A stretch of 64,000 nt of DNA, taken from positions 24,913 through 88,912 of the forward strand of contig NZ_BOOO01000014.1 of NCBI RefSeq assembly GCF_016863275.1, in the 5' to 3' direction. The position numbers were made by a program, and so were the translations under genes. The stretch is from Planotetraspora mira (GTDB lineage Bacteria > Actinomycetota > Actinomycetes > Streptosporangiales > Streptosporangiaceae). The notes under the pieces are model-generated. The model saw only the letters and a list, made by a program, of their open reading frames with translations. It ran no database searches and was not told the DNA's origin. Positions 27,028 through 35,577 of this stretch are shown piece after piece; position 1 is the stretch's first letter; each line of letters begins with the position of its first letter.

Positions 27028-28023
27028 GTGGAGACGACGACAGAGCCGGGCGCGCCGTCCCGCCTCCCCGCCGCTGCGGCGGGGAGGAAGGCGCGCCCGG
27101 CCAGCGCCGGCGCGCGAGGCGGTCGATTACGCGGCCTCGTGACGATCGCCCTGTTCCTGCTGCCAGGGCTGGTGCTGTTCTGCCTGCTGGTGGTGGCACC
27201 GATCCTGGTGGCGTTCTACACCAGCACGTTCAAATGGAGCGGCCTGGGTGGACCGCCCACGGAATTCGTGGGACTCGACAACTTCACCAGGCTCTTCGCC
27301 AATGAGGTGTTCCTCGGCGACCTCTGGCATGGCGCCGTCCTGATCGCCCTGTCGGTGGTGGTGCAACTCCCGCTCGCGCTCGGCATCGCGTTGCTGCTCA
27401 ACCAGCGGCTGCGCGGCCGGGCCTTCTACCGGCTGGTGTTCTTCGCTCCGTACATCCTGTCGGAGGCGATCACCGCGGTCCTCTTCACGATGATCCTTTC
27501 TCCCGACCAGGGGCTGGCGAACCAGATCCTCGGCATCTTCGGCCTGGACGGCCTGGAGTGGTTCGCCGACCAGTCGACGGTGCTGGTCGCCCTGTTCCTG
27601 GTGATGACGTGGAAGTACTTCGGCTTCCACATGATCATCTATTTGGCGGGCCGGCAGGGCATCCCGAAGGAGCTGACGGAGGCCGCCCAGATCGACGGGG
27701 CCTCCGGCTGGAAGGTGTTCAGGTTCGTCACCCTGCCGCTGCTCGGCCCGACGATCCGGATCAGCATCTTCCTGTCCATCATCGGGGCGATCCAGCTCTT
27801 CGACCTGGTGTGGATCATCACCGAGGGCGGTCCCACGCACTCGTCGGAGACCATGGCCGTCACGATGTTCGAGTTCGGCTTCAACCGGTTCCAGGTCGGC
27901 TACGCCAGCGCGATCAGCGTGGTGATGTTCCTCATCAGCCTGGTCTTCGCGCTCGCCTACCAGCGATTCGTCCTGCGCCGTGACCTCGAGGGAGCGACCA
28001 CCGTCATGCGAGACCAGCGATGA
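27028..28023 (+). CDS. Sugar ABC permease, MalF-like
   Basis: 331 residues with six TM helices and the EAA loop EAAQIDGASGWKVFRFVTLPLLGP that contacts the ATPase. First TM about residue 33-55. It follows the binding protein by 6 bp and overlaps the second permease by 4 bp. CUT1 carbohydrate importer subunit. Confidence 0.93.
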   Translation: METTTEPGAPSRLPAAAAGRKARPASAGARGGRLRGLVTIALFLLPGLVLFCLLVVAPILVAFYTSTFKWSGLGGPPTEFVGLDNFTRLFANEVFLGDLWHGAVLIALSVVVQLPLALGIALLLNQRLRGRAFYRLVFFAPYILSEAITAVLFTMILSPDQGLANQILGIFGLDGLEWFADQSTVLVALFLVMTWKYFGFHMIIYLAGRQGIPKELTEAAQIDGASGWKVFRFVTLPLLGPTIRISIFLSIIGAIQLFDLVWIITEGGPTHSSETMAVTMFEFGFNRFQVGYASAISVVMFLISLVFALAYQRFVLRRDLEGATTVMRDQR

Positions 28024-28868
28024 ACGGCCGGGCGAACCCGGTGATCTCCGGAAGGCTGCGAGGACTCTCCCTGCACCTCGTCGTGCTGGTGATCGCGGCG
28101 TTCGTCGTCGTGCCCCTGCTGTACGGCGTGCTCGGCGGGTTCAAGGACACCGGCCAGCTCTCCACGAACCCCTTCGGGCTGCCCTCGCCATGGGTCCCGG
28201 AGAACTACACGGACGTCATCATGTCGGCGTCGTTCTGGCGCCAGCTGGGGAACAGCACGTTCATCGCGATCGCGACGACGGTCATCGTGGTCGGCGTGTC
28301 CGCGATGGCGGCCTTCGTGTTCGCCCGGTTCGCCTTCCGGGGCAGGGAGTTCCTGTTCACGCTGTTCGCGGCCGGGCTGATGTTCCCGTTCGCGGTGGCG
28401 ATCCTGCCGCTGTTCGTGTTGTTGCGGACCTTCGGCCTGCTGGACAACCCGTTCGGCGTGATCCTTCCGCAGGCGGCGTTCGGGCTGCCGATGACGATCG
28501 TCATCCTGCGCGGATTCTTCCGGGCGATCCCCGGCGAGCTCGAGGAGGCCGCGACGCTGGACGGGTGCGGCGCCTTCGGCTTCTTCTGGCGGATCCTGCT
28601 GCCGATGGCCAGGCCCGCGATCGCGACGGTCTCCGTGCTGGCGGTCGTGGCCAGCTGGAACAACTTCATGCTGCCGCTCGTCGTGTTCAACGATCCGAAC
28701 TGGTGGACCATCCCGCTGGGAGTGCAGCGGTTCCAGGGGCAGCACGCGTCGGAGACGGCGCGCATCCTGGCCTACATCGTGCTCGCCATGATCCCCGCCC
28801 TCGGCTTCTACGCCGTGGCCGAGCGGCATCTGATCGGAGGTCTCACGGCGGGGGCCATGAAGGGCTGA
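28020..28868 (+). CDS. Sugar ABC permease, MalG-like
   Basis: 282 residues with six TM helices and EAA loop EAATLDGCGAFGFFWRILLPMARP. It pairs with the upstream MalF-like subunit. No ATPase gene is linked, as is usual for actinobacterial CUT1 systems that share a MsiK-type ATPase encoded elsewhere. No glycosidase is linked either. Confidence 0.93.
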   Translation: MNGRANPVISGRLRGLSLHLVVLVIAAFVVVPLLYGVLGGFKDTGQLSTNPFGLPSPWVPENYTDVIMSASFWRQLGNSTFIAIATTVIVVGVSAMAAFVFARFAFRGREFLFTLFAAGLMFPFAVAILPLFVLLRTFGLLDNPFGVILPQAAFGLPMTIVILRGFFRAIPGELEEAATLDGCGAFGFFWRILLPMARPAIATVSVLAVVASWNNFMLPLVVFNDPNWWTIPLGVQRFQGQHASETARILAYIVLAMIPALGFYAVAERHLIGGLTAGAMKG

Positions 28869-28963
28869 CCCCAAGACCTTGACGCCGCCTTGGCCCCACG
28901 GCGTCCGTCGTCGTGTTTACCCTGGCCATAGAGGCAACGGGATCTTGTCACGGGGAGGCCTCC

Positions 28964-29551
28964 ATGGTCGGCATGACATCTGTGGCCCTGCTCGCCGTAC
29001 TGGGGACGGGGATCGCCGTGCCCGCCCCGGAGGCGCCGCCGCCGTCGCCGTCGGACTCGAAGGTGAGCGCCGTGATCAAGGATGCGCGCGGGCAGACCGT
29101 CGGGACGCTCCAGATCGAGGACAGCGGGAACGGCAAGTCCCTGGTGACCGTGGCGGTCGCGGGCCTGTCTCCGGGATTCCACGGATTACACATCCACAGC
29201 AGGGGCGTCTGTGACCCCGACTCGAAGGATCCCGCCACGGGCAGCCCGTTCTTCAACGCGGGCCCTCATCTGGGGGCGGGCGAACATCCGAACCACACAG
29301 GTGACCTGCCGAATCTCCTGGTGGGAGAGGACGGGATCGCCGGCGCCAGCTACGTGACGGACCGTTTCGTCGTCAGGCAGTTGATCACCCGGCAGGGCAC
29401 CTCCGTCGTCATCCACTCGAAGCCGGACAACATGGCCAACATCCCCGACCGGTACAGCCATGACGGGAAGACGGGCCCGGACGCCGAGACGCTGAAGGCG
29501 GGCGACTCCGGCAACCGGATCGCCTGCGGCGTCATCGGGAGCCGGAGGTGA
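28964..29551 (+). CDS. sodC: Secreted Cu/Zn superoxide dismutase family protein
   Basis: 195 residues. The ATG at 28964 has GGGGAGG five bases upstream and gives a signal peptide (about 1-22). The mature part has the SOD_Cu metal motifs GFHGLHIHSRGVC, FNAGPHLGAGEHPNHTGDLPNL and the distal SVVIHSKPDN, plus the late Cys (RIACGVI) for the disulfide. It dismutates superoxide outside the membrane. It is close to a copper-dependent oxidase locus. Confidence 0.9.
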   Translation: MVGMTSVALLAVLGTGIAVPAPEAPPPSPSDSKVSAVIKDARGQTVGTLQIEDSGNGKSLVTVAVAGLSPGFHGLHIHSRGVCDPDSKDPATGSPFFNAGPHLGAGEHPNHTGDLPNLLVGEDGIAGASYVTDRFVVRQLITRQGTSVVIHSKPDNMANIPDRYSHDGKTGPDAETLKAGDSGNRIACGVIGSRR

Positions 29552-29552
29552 G

Positions 29553-29593
29553 GTTTCCCGCCCCCGGCTGGTGGGAGGCCGGGGGCGGGAAAC
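29553..29593. terminator. Strong bidirectional hairpin terminator
   Basis: A perfect 16-bp stem (29553-29568 with 29578-29593, both starting GTTTCCCGCC when read inward) and a 9-base loop lie between the convergent sodC and SH3 genes. T and A tracts are minimal, as in many actinobacterial terminators. Confidence 0.75.
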
Positions 29594-29638
29594 GCGGGGT
29601 GGATGGTTCTTGGTGCGGGCCGGGAAGGGTGTTCCGGC

Positions 29639-30256
29639 CTATTTCTGGAGGTAGCGCGACGAGGCCCAGCCCGGCCGGCCGTTGGAGGACGTGACCGCGA
29701 CCCAGCCGCGCCAGGCGCTGCACGCTCCGGCGAAGCGGCCGTCGGCCTGGCCGAGCGTCCCGACCCGCTCGTAGGCGAGGCCCGGCCCCCGCCTCACCTG
29801 GAGGTGGCTGCCCTTGCGCAGGTTGGCGACCCGGTAGGTGCAGGAGAGCGCGGGACGCCGTACGACCGATGGGTGGGGTGTGGGGATCCGGTACAGGTAG
29901 CCGGCGGAGGCCCACCCGATCCTGCCGGAGGAGGACTTCAGCGCCACCCAGCCGTGGGAGGCGCCGCACGCCCCCGCGAAGCGCCCGTCGGCCACCGTGA
30001 GGTCGCCGACGGGCCGGTAGCGGAGGCCCGGCCCCTGCCTGACGTTGAGGAAGCTCGACGGGCGGACCTTGACCACCTGGTAGGTGCACGACAGGGGTGG
30101 CCGGTACGGTTCGAGCACGGGCTTGGCGACGGGCGCGACGGCGGCCGGTTCGTCGATGGGCCTGTCGGCGGCCCGGGCGGGCGCGGCGGCGATCATGAGC
30201 AACCCCGCGGTGGCGCACAGGGTCAGGGCGGGGATGATCCGCTTGACGATTGCCAC
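29639..30256 (-). CDS. Secreted protein with two SH3b-like domains
   Basis: 205 residues from GTG 30256, with GGGAG six to seven bases upstream. A signal peptide ends APARA. Two homologous repeats (about 55-120 and 135-200) follow, each with LSCTY, N/QVRQGPGL-type SH3_3 wording, FAGAC, GWVA and GWAS-YL. Each repeat has a Cys pair likely to form a disulfide. SH3b proteins bind cell wall. No catalytic domain is attached. Confidence 0.85.
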   Translation of the reverse strand: MAIVKRIIPALTLCATAGLLMIAAAPARAADRPIDEPAAVAPVAKPVLEPYRPPLSCTYQVVKVRPSSFLNVRQGPGLRYRPVGDLTVADGRFAGACGASHGWVALKSSSGRIGWASAGYLYRIPTPHPSVVRRPALSCTYRVANLRKGSHLQVRRGPGLAYERVGTLGQADGRFAGACSAWRGWVAVTSSNGRPGWASSRYLQK

Positions 30257-30531
30257 GGTGGCTCCCTTCGGACGCGTTATCACTCTGGGTTGTTGACCAG
30301 TTACTCTCTGTTTACACGCCGGTCCGTCCGCGCGGGATTTCTTTACCGTTTAATGACGAGCGAGCGGCGAGATGTCCGCGAAAGTCGCCATTCTCGACGG
30401 CTCTTTTCTTTGCGGACCACGGTGTTTCCCGGGACGGCTTCCGGGGGGATCCAGACAGCGGCGGCCGCCCAAGGGACGGTCAAGAAGATCTCCCCGGAGT
30501 GGCCGCCGCGTCTTCGAGGAGTGGTTGCGAC

Positions 30532-31668
30532 ATGCCCTCAGCCGACTGGACCCGCGCCGTGGCGACGATGCTGCCTCCGGTGTCGGGGCGCACCTGGACG
30601 GCCGTGCTCCTGGTCTGCGTGTCCACCGTCGCCGGAGCCTGGCTCGCACGGCGCAATTCCCGGCGGCTGACGGCATGGCTGGCGATCACGTCGGCGTTGA
30701 TGCTGGTCACGGCCCTCGTCGACCTGCTGCCCGACGCATGGAGCGACGCGGTCGCCAGCGGCGTCCCCCTGTGGGCCGTGGGACTGGCGGCGGCCTTCGG
30801 CTTCCTCGTGATCACGCACTACAGCCACAAGTCCTGCGCCTGCGACCTGGAGACCGTACGGCAGCGCGTCGCCGAGCACGCGCCCGGGCGGCACCGTCGT
30901 ATGCGGGACGCGGTCGGCGCCGCCGTCTTCGGCGGAATGGAGACCGCGGCCGCGCTCACCCTGCACCGGGCGATCGAGGGGGCCACTTTGGCGCTGAACG
31001 CCTCCCTGGTCGTGGTCGTCGCGCTGATGGTCCACTCAGCCAGTGAGGGGCTGGCCCTGGCGGCACTGCTCGACGTGGGCGGGCAGCGCCTGACTCCGTG
31101 GCTGGTCGTCGCCTGCGTGAGCCCGGCCGTGGGTGTCCTCACCGCGACCTTCAGCCCGCTTCCCGGCCAGGTGGTGCCGATCCTGCTGGGCATGGTGACG
31201 GGAGTCGCGCTGCGTACGGCCATCGCCGGCATGCAGCACGCCGCCAGCAGGCACGAGCGGGGCTTCCTGTCCAAGCGCCACCTGGACGCGGCGGCCGCGA
31301 TCGTCGTGACCGGAGGCGTCGTCCTCGTGGCCGCTCACGGCGTGCGCGCCCACCGTGAGCAGGACGGGCATCCGGTGGCGAGCGCCTCGATCACGCCCAC
31401 GGCCACGCCGGAGAGCACGTCGTCCCCGATGACCCGCGCGGACCTCGGTACCGCCGTGGCCTCCGGCCGGATGAGCCTCGCCGACGTGCTCCGGGACGAT
31501 TCCGGCGTGGCGGGCCGGGTCGGCGTCCTGTGGATCCTGCGGCATCTGCCCGGCCACGGCTCGGCCGAGGTCGGCGCCCTGCTGGCGGCCATCGGCGTCG
31601 ACGGCAGGAGCCACGTCGGAGATCTCGACTCCCGCGAGCGCAGTGCGCTGGTGAAGACGTTCCACTAG
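30532..31668 (+). CDS. ZIP-like metal transporter fused to an IHF-like (mIHF/sIHF) C-terminal domain
   Basis: 378 residues. The N-terminal about 285 residues carry roughly eight hydrophobic segments. The ZIP signature His/Glu motifs HRAIEGATLAL and HSASEGLALAALL lie on consecutive helices, matching the TM4 HNxxEG and TM5 HExxEG metal sites. A His/Cys cluster (HYSHKSCACD) lies in the loop before TM4. After a Thr/Pro/Ser linker, residues about 305-377 (SLADVLRDD ... GRVGVLWILRHLPGHGSAEV ... LDSRERSALVKTF) follow the layout of actinobacterial integration host factor mIHF/sIHF (NLTQVL, KMKVSALLEALPKVGK, GLGDRQRKALLEKF), including the helix-two-turn-helix. ATG 30532 has GAGGAG about ten bases upstream. 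The membrane part is known family logic; the fusion is read directly; its purpose is unknown. Confidence 0.8.
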   Translation: MPSADWTRAVATMLPPVSGRTWTAVLLVCVSTVAGAWLARRNSRRLTAWLAITSALMLVTALVDLLPDAWSDAVASGVPLWAVGLAAAFGFLVITHYSHKSCACDLETVRQRVAEHAPGRHRRMRDAVGAAVFGGMETAAALTLHRAIEGATLALNASLVVVVALMVHSASEGLALAALLDVGGQRLTPWLVVACVSPAVGVLTATFSPLPGQVVPILLGMVTGVALRTAIAGMQHAASRHERGFLSKRHLDAAAAIVVTGGVVLVAAHGVRAHREQDGHPVASASITPTATPESTSSPMTRADLGTAVASGRMSLADVLRDDSGVAGRVGVLWILRHLPGHGSAEVGALLAAIGVDGRSHVGDLDSRERSALVKTFH

Positions 31669-31696
31669 ACGACCGCGCTCTTGGGAGATCCACGAC

Positions 31697-33691
31697 CTAG
31701 CCGCCGTGCGCCCCGTGGAACGGCGTGGTGACCCCTTCGTACGCCAGGTGCAGGGCCATGCCCTGGTCGGCGTGGACGAGGTTGTGGCAGTGGTTCATCC
31801 ACAGGCCGGGGTTGGTGGCGCGGAAGGCGACCTCCCACACCTCGCCGGGCTGCAGGTCGAAGGTGTCCAGCCACAAGGGGCTGCCGGTCGGTGCCCGCCC
31901 GTCGCGGGAGAGCACCAGGACACGATGACCGTGCAGGTGCCACGGGTGGATGTCGCGGCTCCGGTTGACCACGGTGAGGCGGACGAGATCGCCGGTCGAC
32001 ACGACCTCGGTCGGGATCGAGGGGAACGCGTGCCCGTTGACCGTGTACGCGTACATCGGCCGCCCACCGGCCAGGGAGAGGCCGCGGTCGAGCACGAGGG
32101 TGAACCGGCGGTCGAACGTGTCCGCCGCGGTTATCGGCGTCGTGGCGGGCGTGCCGTACGTGGTGAGATCCAGGTCGGGCCAGCCGGTCGTGTCCTCTTT
32201 CGCGTCCTCAGTCGCACTGGCCGTCGCGTTGGCCGCCGTGCCGGCTGTCGCGCTGGCTGTCGTCGACGTCGCGGCGGCCTGCCGCGTGAGCCGTACGGAC
32301 GGGGTTCGGTCGTCGGTGTTCAGCACGACGTCACGGGCGGCGGGCATGACGAAGGTCAGGTCGTACCGGCCGCCGGCGGGCAGGCGCAGGCCCATCCGGT
32401 CGAGTTCGCCCGGGCCGTTCAGGTCGGTGCCGTCGACGGCGACGAGCCGGTACGGCGTTCCGGTGAGGGTGAACCGGTGCGGGGTGTTGTCGGTGTTGAT
32501 GAGGCGCAGCCGTACCGGTGTTCCAGGAGCGACGCGCTGGTCGAGCGGCTGGTCGTGGTCGCCGAAGACCGTCCGGCCCGCGAACGTGTGGACGGGGAGG
32601 GTCAGATCGACGCCCGCCGAGGGTGGGCCGACGACCAGCGTGCCGTACAGGCCCATCCTGACGCCGAGGTCGGAGACCTCATGGGTGTGGTACCAGAAGG
32701 TCCCCTGCCGGTCGGCGAGGAACCGGTAGACGAACTCCTGCCCGGGGAGGACCGCTTCCTGGGTGAGCCCCGGCACGCCGTCCTCACCAGCCGGTACGTC
32801 GTAGCCGTGCCAGTGCAACGTCACCCCCGACCGGATGTTCGCGTTGCGCAGCCGCACCTCGACGAGATCGCCCACGTTCGCCGTGATCGGCGGGCCGGGG
32901 ACCTGACCGTTGAAGGTCCACGCGTCGACCTTCCGCCCGGACGACAGGGTGATGGCGGCGGTCTCCGCGGAGAGCGTGTAGCGGCGGACGACGCCGCCCG
33001 CCGCGGGTGTGGCCGGCCCTCGTAACGAGGTCACCGGCCGGCCCTGCGGTTTCGCCGGGGAGCCGGCGGCCATCGCGAGATGACCCATGCCACTGTGGCT
33101 CAGGGTGTGGTCGAGGCCGTCGTCCATCGCCGGGGAGGGGAAGAAGGCGAGCCCCGTACCCGCCAGGCCAGTCACGAGCGTGATCGCGATGACGATCCGC
33201 GGCGATCGGCCGGGACCCGCGACGATCCGCCAGGTGACCAGCATGGCGACGGCGACGACGGCCACGGTGACGAGGGCGGTGCTCAAGGTCGCGGGGTAGC
33301 CCATCAGCAACGTGACGGCCAGACCGCCTGCCGCCGCGTATCCCGCGCCCAGCAGCGCCACGACGACGGCGGGCGATCCGGCGGCGCCGGCATCCGCCTG
33401 GGAACGGGCCGCCCTGACCAACGGGGGAGCGGCCAGTGCGGTCGCGGCCACCCCGGTGACCAGGAGCAGCGGCAGGGCGACCGTGACCTTCTCCTGGACG
33501 AACCACCAGCCGGCGCCGGCGAGCCCGCCCACGACGCCCGCACGGGCGAGCGAGGCGAGCACCGCCGCCGCGAGGAGGGCGAGCGCCGTCCTCGGGCGAC
33601 GGGACGCGGCCGCCACGCCGGCTCCCAGCCACGTCGCCGCGGCCAGAACCGCGGCGAGCAGGTCGAGCGTCATGAGCAGAGCGGTGGTCAT
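31697..33691 (-). CDS. Membrane-anchored multicopper oxidase
   Basis: 664 residues. About six TM helices (residues 1-195) precede cupredoxin domains with all four copper motifs: TLHWHGYD (about 295), FWYHTHEVSD (about 340), HPWHLHGH and WMNHCHNLVHADQGM (C-terminus). These bind the T1 and T2/T3 coppers of laccase-type oxidases. A low-complexity Ala/Thr insert (about 490-520) lies in the middle. ATG 33691 overlaps the stop of the upstream small membrane gene (ATGA). It likely oxidises Cu(I), metals or phenols on the outer face of the membrane. A 28-bp gap separates its stop from the convergent ZIP-IHF gene. Confidence 0.92.
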   Translation of the reverse strand: MTTALLMTLDLLAAVLAAATWLGAGVAAASRRPRTALALLAAAVLASLARAGVVGGLAGAGWWFVQEKVTVALPLLLVTGVAATALAAPPLVRAARSQADAGAAGSPAVVVALLGAGYAAAGGLAVTLLMGYPATLSTALVTVAVVAVAMLVTWRIVAGPGRSPRIVIAITLVTGLAGTGLAFFPSPAMDDGLDHTLSHSGMGHLAMAAGSPAKPQGRPVTSLRGPATPAAGGVVRRYTLSAETAAITLSSGRKVDAWTFNGQVPGPPITANVGDLVEVRLRNANIRSGVTLHWHGYDVPAGEDGVPGLTQEAVLPGQEFVYRFLADRQGTFWYHTHEVSDLGVRMGLYGTLVVGPPSAGVDLTLPVHTFAGRTVFGDHDQPLDQRVAPGTPVRLRLINTDNTPHRFTLTGTPYRLVAVDGTDLNGPGELDRMGLRLPAGGRYDLTFVMPAARDVVLNTDDRTPSVRLTRQAAATSTTASATAGTAANATASATEDAKEDTTGWPDLDLTTYGTPATTPITAADTFDRRFTLVLDRGLSLAGGRPMYAYTVNGHAFPSIPTEVVSTGDLVRLTVVNRSRDIHPWHLHGHRVLVLSRDGRAPTGSPLWLDTFDLQPGEVWEVAFRATNPGLWMNHCHNLVHADQGMALHLAYEGVTTPFHGAHGG

Positions 33692-34134
33692 GAGGCGTGC
33701 GCCGCCGTGTTCCGCGTGTCGCCCGCAGCCGTGCCCATGGCGAGTCGTCGTGCCTGGCGGAACACCATGGCCGAGACCGCCGCGATCGCCATTCCGTTGA
33801 TCGCGTGCAGTCCGAGGACCGCGAGTGAGGCAGGGGTGGTGTTGCCCGAGCTGTCGTTCAGGGCGTTCCCGAGCGCGATGATCAAGACCTGCACGATGAT
33901 CAGCCCGAGCGGGAGGATGGTGAGCCCGATCGTACGGCCGGGCGCCTTGGAGAGTGCCGCGGCCACGGTGGCCAGCAGCGAGAGGATCGGAATGATCATC
34001 ATGCCGTTCATGCTGTGCAGTGCGAACGAGTCGTCCTCCTGCGGCTTGTCGAACGCGCCGACGGCCGCGAGGTACCACTGCACCATGACGGCGGCCAGCA
34101 TCAGGCCGGCCAGGCCGAGATAGACCTTGCGCAA
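33688..34134 (-). CDS. DUF6220-like four-TM membrane protein
   Basis: 148 residues with four TM helices. Two matching motifs, FALHSMNGMM and LGLHAINGMA, carry the paired His typical of heme- or quinone-binding small membrane proteins. TTG start at 34134 with GGGAG about seven bases upstream. It is translationally coupled to the multicopper oxidase, so a role as electron or metal partner is likely (inference). Confidence 0.78.
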   Translation of the reverse strand: MRKVYLGLAGLMLAAVMVQWYLAAVGAFDKPQEDDSFALHSMNGMMIIPILSLLATVAAALSKAPGRTIGLTILPLGLIIVQVLIIALGNALNDSSGNTTPASLAVLGLHAINGMAIAAVSAMVFRQARRLAMGTAAGDTRNTAAHAS

Positions 34135-34254
34135 GGCGTGCTCCCTTCAACGTGGACCAACAGTGGCGATGGTGTCCCGGCATGGGTCGCCCCGTCGTCC
34201 GCCGCCCGGCGACACATCGCCTACTGCCCAAGGAGTACGCCCTCCCCCTCGGCT

Positions 34255-34271
34255 ACTACCCCTCCAGTAGT
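34255..34271. promoter_or_regulatory. Possible copper-responsive operator
   Basis: ACTAC-N7-GTAGT (reading CTACCCCTCCAGTAG in the middle) lies about 120 bp before the DUF6220/oxidase operon. It loosely resembles CsoR boxes (TACCCN4GGGTA) but lacks the right G-run, so the call is weak. Confidence 0.25.
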
Positions 34272-34291
34272 CCCCCTCCTCTCAGCTGGCC

Positions 34292-34764
34292 GTGATCATG
34301 CACAGGTTCGTGATCACGCCCCCTGACCGGCCACGACCCCGAGCGTGATCATGCACAGGCTCGCCGGCGCGGTGCCTGAGCAGCGGAAACGTATGCCGTG
34401 ATCATGCGCAGGTTCGGGAATGTGCCGTGTGACCTGCGTAAACATCGTCCGTGATCATGCATTTGGGAAGGCGGCTGCCGGACGCGAACGACATGCGCTC
34501 TTCCGGGGCCGCGGTTGAAATCGCGGTCGGGGTCGCAGGTTGTGCATGATCACGGACGATGTTCGTCCAGGTGGTGCCGTAGACAGCCGAACATGCGCAT
34601 GATCACGAATGGTGTTCGCGCAGGTCGTGCCGTACGTGACCGAACTTGTGCATGATCACGCCGGAGGTCTGGGCAGGTCAGGGCGTGTACGGCCGAACCT
34701 GTGCATGATCACGCGGAAGGTTTGGGCTGGCCGGGGGGTGTGATCACGAACTTGTGCATGATCA
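34292..34764. repeat. Gene-free inverted array of 53-bp-periodic repeats
   Basis: Nine copies of a GTGATCATGCAC core are present. Four forward copies start at 34292, 34345, 34398 and 34451, exactly 53 bp apart. Five reverse copies occupy 34542-34553, 34595-34606, 34648-34659, 34701-34712 and 34753-34764 (steps 53, 53, 53, 52). The conserved part of a unit reads about GTGATCATGCACAGGTTCG. The rest is diverged but related (ACCTGCG, GAACATCGTCC). The array folds on itself: 34441-34461 and 34543-34563 are perfect 21-bp inverted copies, and the outermost units match, both continuing GTTCGTGATCAC. It lies between the STAS gene's 3' end and the oxidase operon promoter. Confidence 0.9.
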
Positions 34765-34815
34765 CGCGGGGGGGTGGGGGTTCTGGGTGGGGGGGCTTGA
34801 GCTTGAGCTTGATCC

Positions 34816-35172
34816 TTAGCTTGATCCGGAGGTTGACGCTGAGGCCAGGGCTTCGTCGAGGGTGGGGTAGATGGGGAGGCGGCCGGTGAGGCCGAGTATG
34901 TGGAACAGGCGCCGGATGTTGGGCAGCAGGCCGCAGACGGCCACCCGGTCGCCTCGCCCGAGCCGGCCGTACGCGTCGAGGATGACGCGGAGTCCCGCGC
35001 TGTCGAGGAAGCGGAGATCGGTGAGATCGAACAGCAGTCGCACCGCTGGCCGGTCGAGGAGTTCGTCCACCTGGGCGCGGAACGCGGGCTCGGTGATGAT
35101 GTCGATCTCCCCGCTGACGGAGACGACCGTGAACGGCGGGTGCGTCTCAACGGTCACGCGGAAGTCGCTCAT
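34816..35172 (-). CDS. STAS-domain anti-sigma factor antagonist
   Basis: 118 residues spanning one STAS domain (MSDFRVTVETHPPFTVV ... FLDSAGLRVI). The Ser in DSAGL is the usual phosphorylation site of SpoIIAA/RsbV/BldG-type antagonists. GGAG sits 6 bases before ATG 35172; the in-frame ATG 35178 is too close to it. It is a close paralog of 59250-59603. No anti-sigma kinase or sigma gene is adjacent. It would bind an anti-sigma kinase and free a sigma factor (family knowledge). Confidence 0.9.
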   Translation of the reverse strand: MSDFRVTVETHPPFTVVSVSGEIDIITEPAFRAQVDELLDRPAVRLLFDLTDLRFLDSAGLRVILDAYGRLGRGDRVAVCGLLPNIRRLFHILGLTGRLPIYPTLDEALASASTSGSS

Positions 35173-35577
35173 ATCCATCTCCGCAAACAGGCAGGAAGTC
35201 AGGCGGTGCGTCGTACGTAGTAGCGACCACATCCAGATCACAGGCGATCAACGTAAGAGGGGGACGACGGAGTGTCTCGGTCTCCACTCCAAATTGGAAC
35301 TGTTCTTTTACTTGAATGAATCCAGTTAATTGTTAGAATTGCTGCGTACCCGTTGACTTGTGTCCGGGATTCGAGCAGGTGACGCATCGCCTGGCGTCTG
35401 CACCGGGCCGGCGCGAAGGCGGCCTGGAGCCGCGAACACTCGCAGGCGGACCTGGGTCCCGCGTCACGGGTGCGGCGAGGTCATGAACATCGACGGCCGT
35501 CGGCATCAGTAAGTCCCTCCCCGTGAAGCCGGATAAAAGAAGATCGCATACAGTATACGGAATACCAAGGAGGAAGT
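35173..35577. other. Divergent intergenic region, no gene
   Basis: About 400 bp between the STAS gene and the divergent kinase. The part at about 35275-35350 is clearly AT-richer than its surroundings (GAACTGTTCTTTTACTTGAA), so it probably carries the promoters. No convincing ORF or sigma-specific motif was found. Confidence 0.5.

Noticed and set aside
30250..30531. N-terminal extension of the ZIP-IHF protein
   Set aside because: No conserved residues, and it would begin inside the neighbouring promoter; ATG 30532 fits the first TM helix.
34292..34764. CRISPR array
   Set aside because: Copies are regular, but the between-core segments resemble one another, the units invert in the middle, and no cas gene is present.
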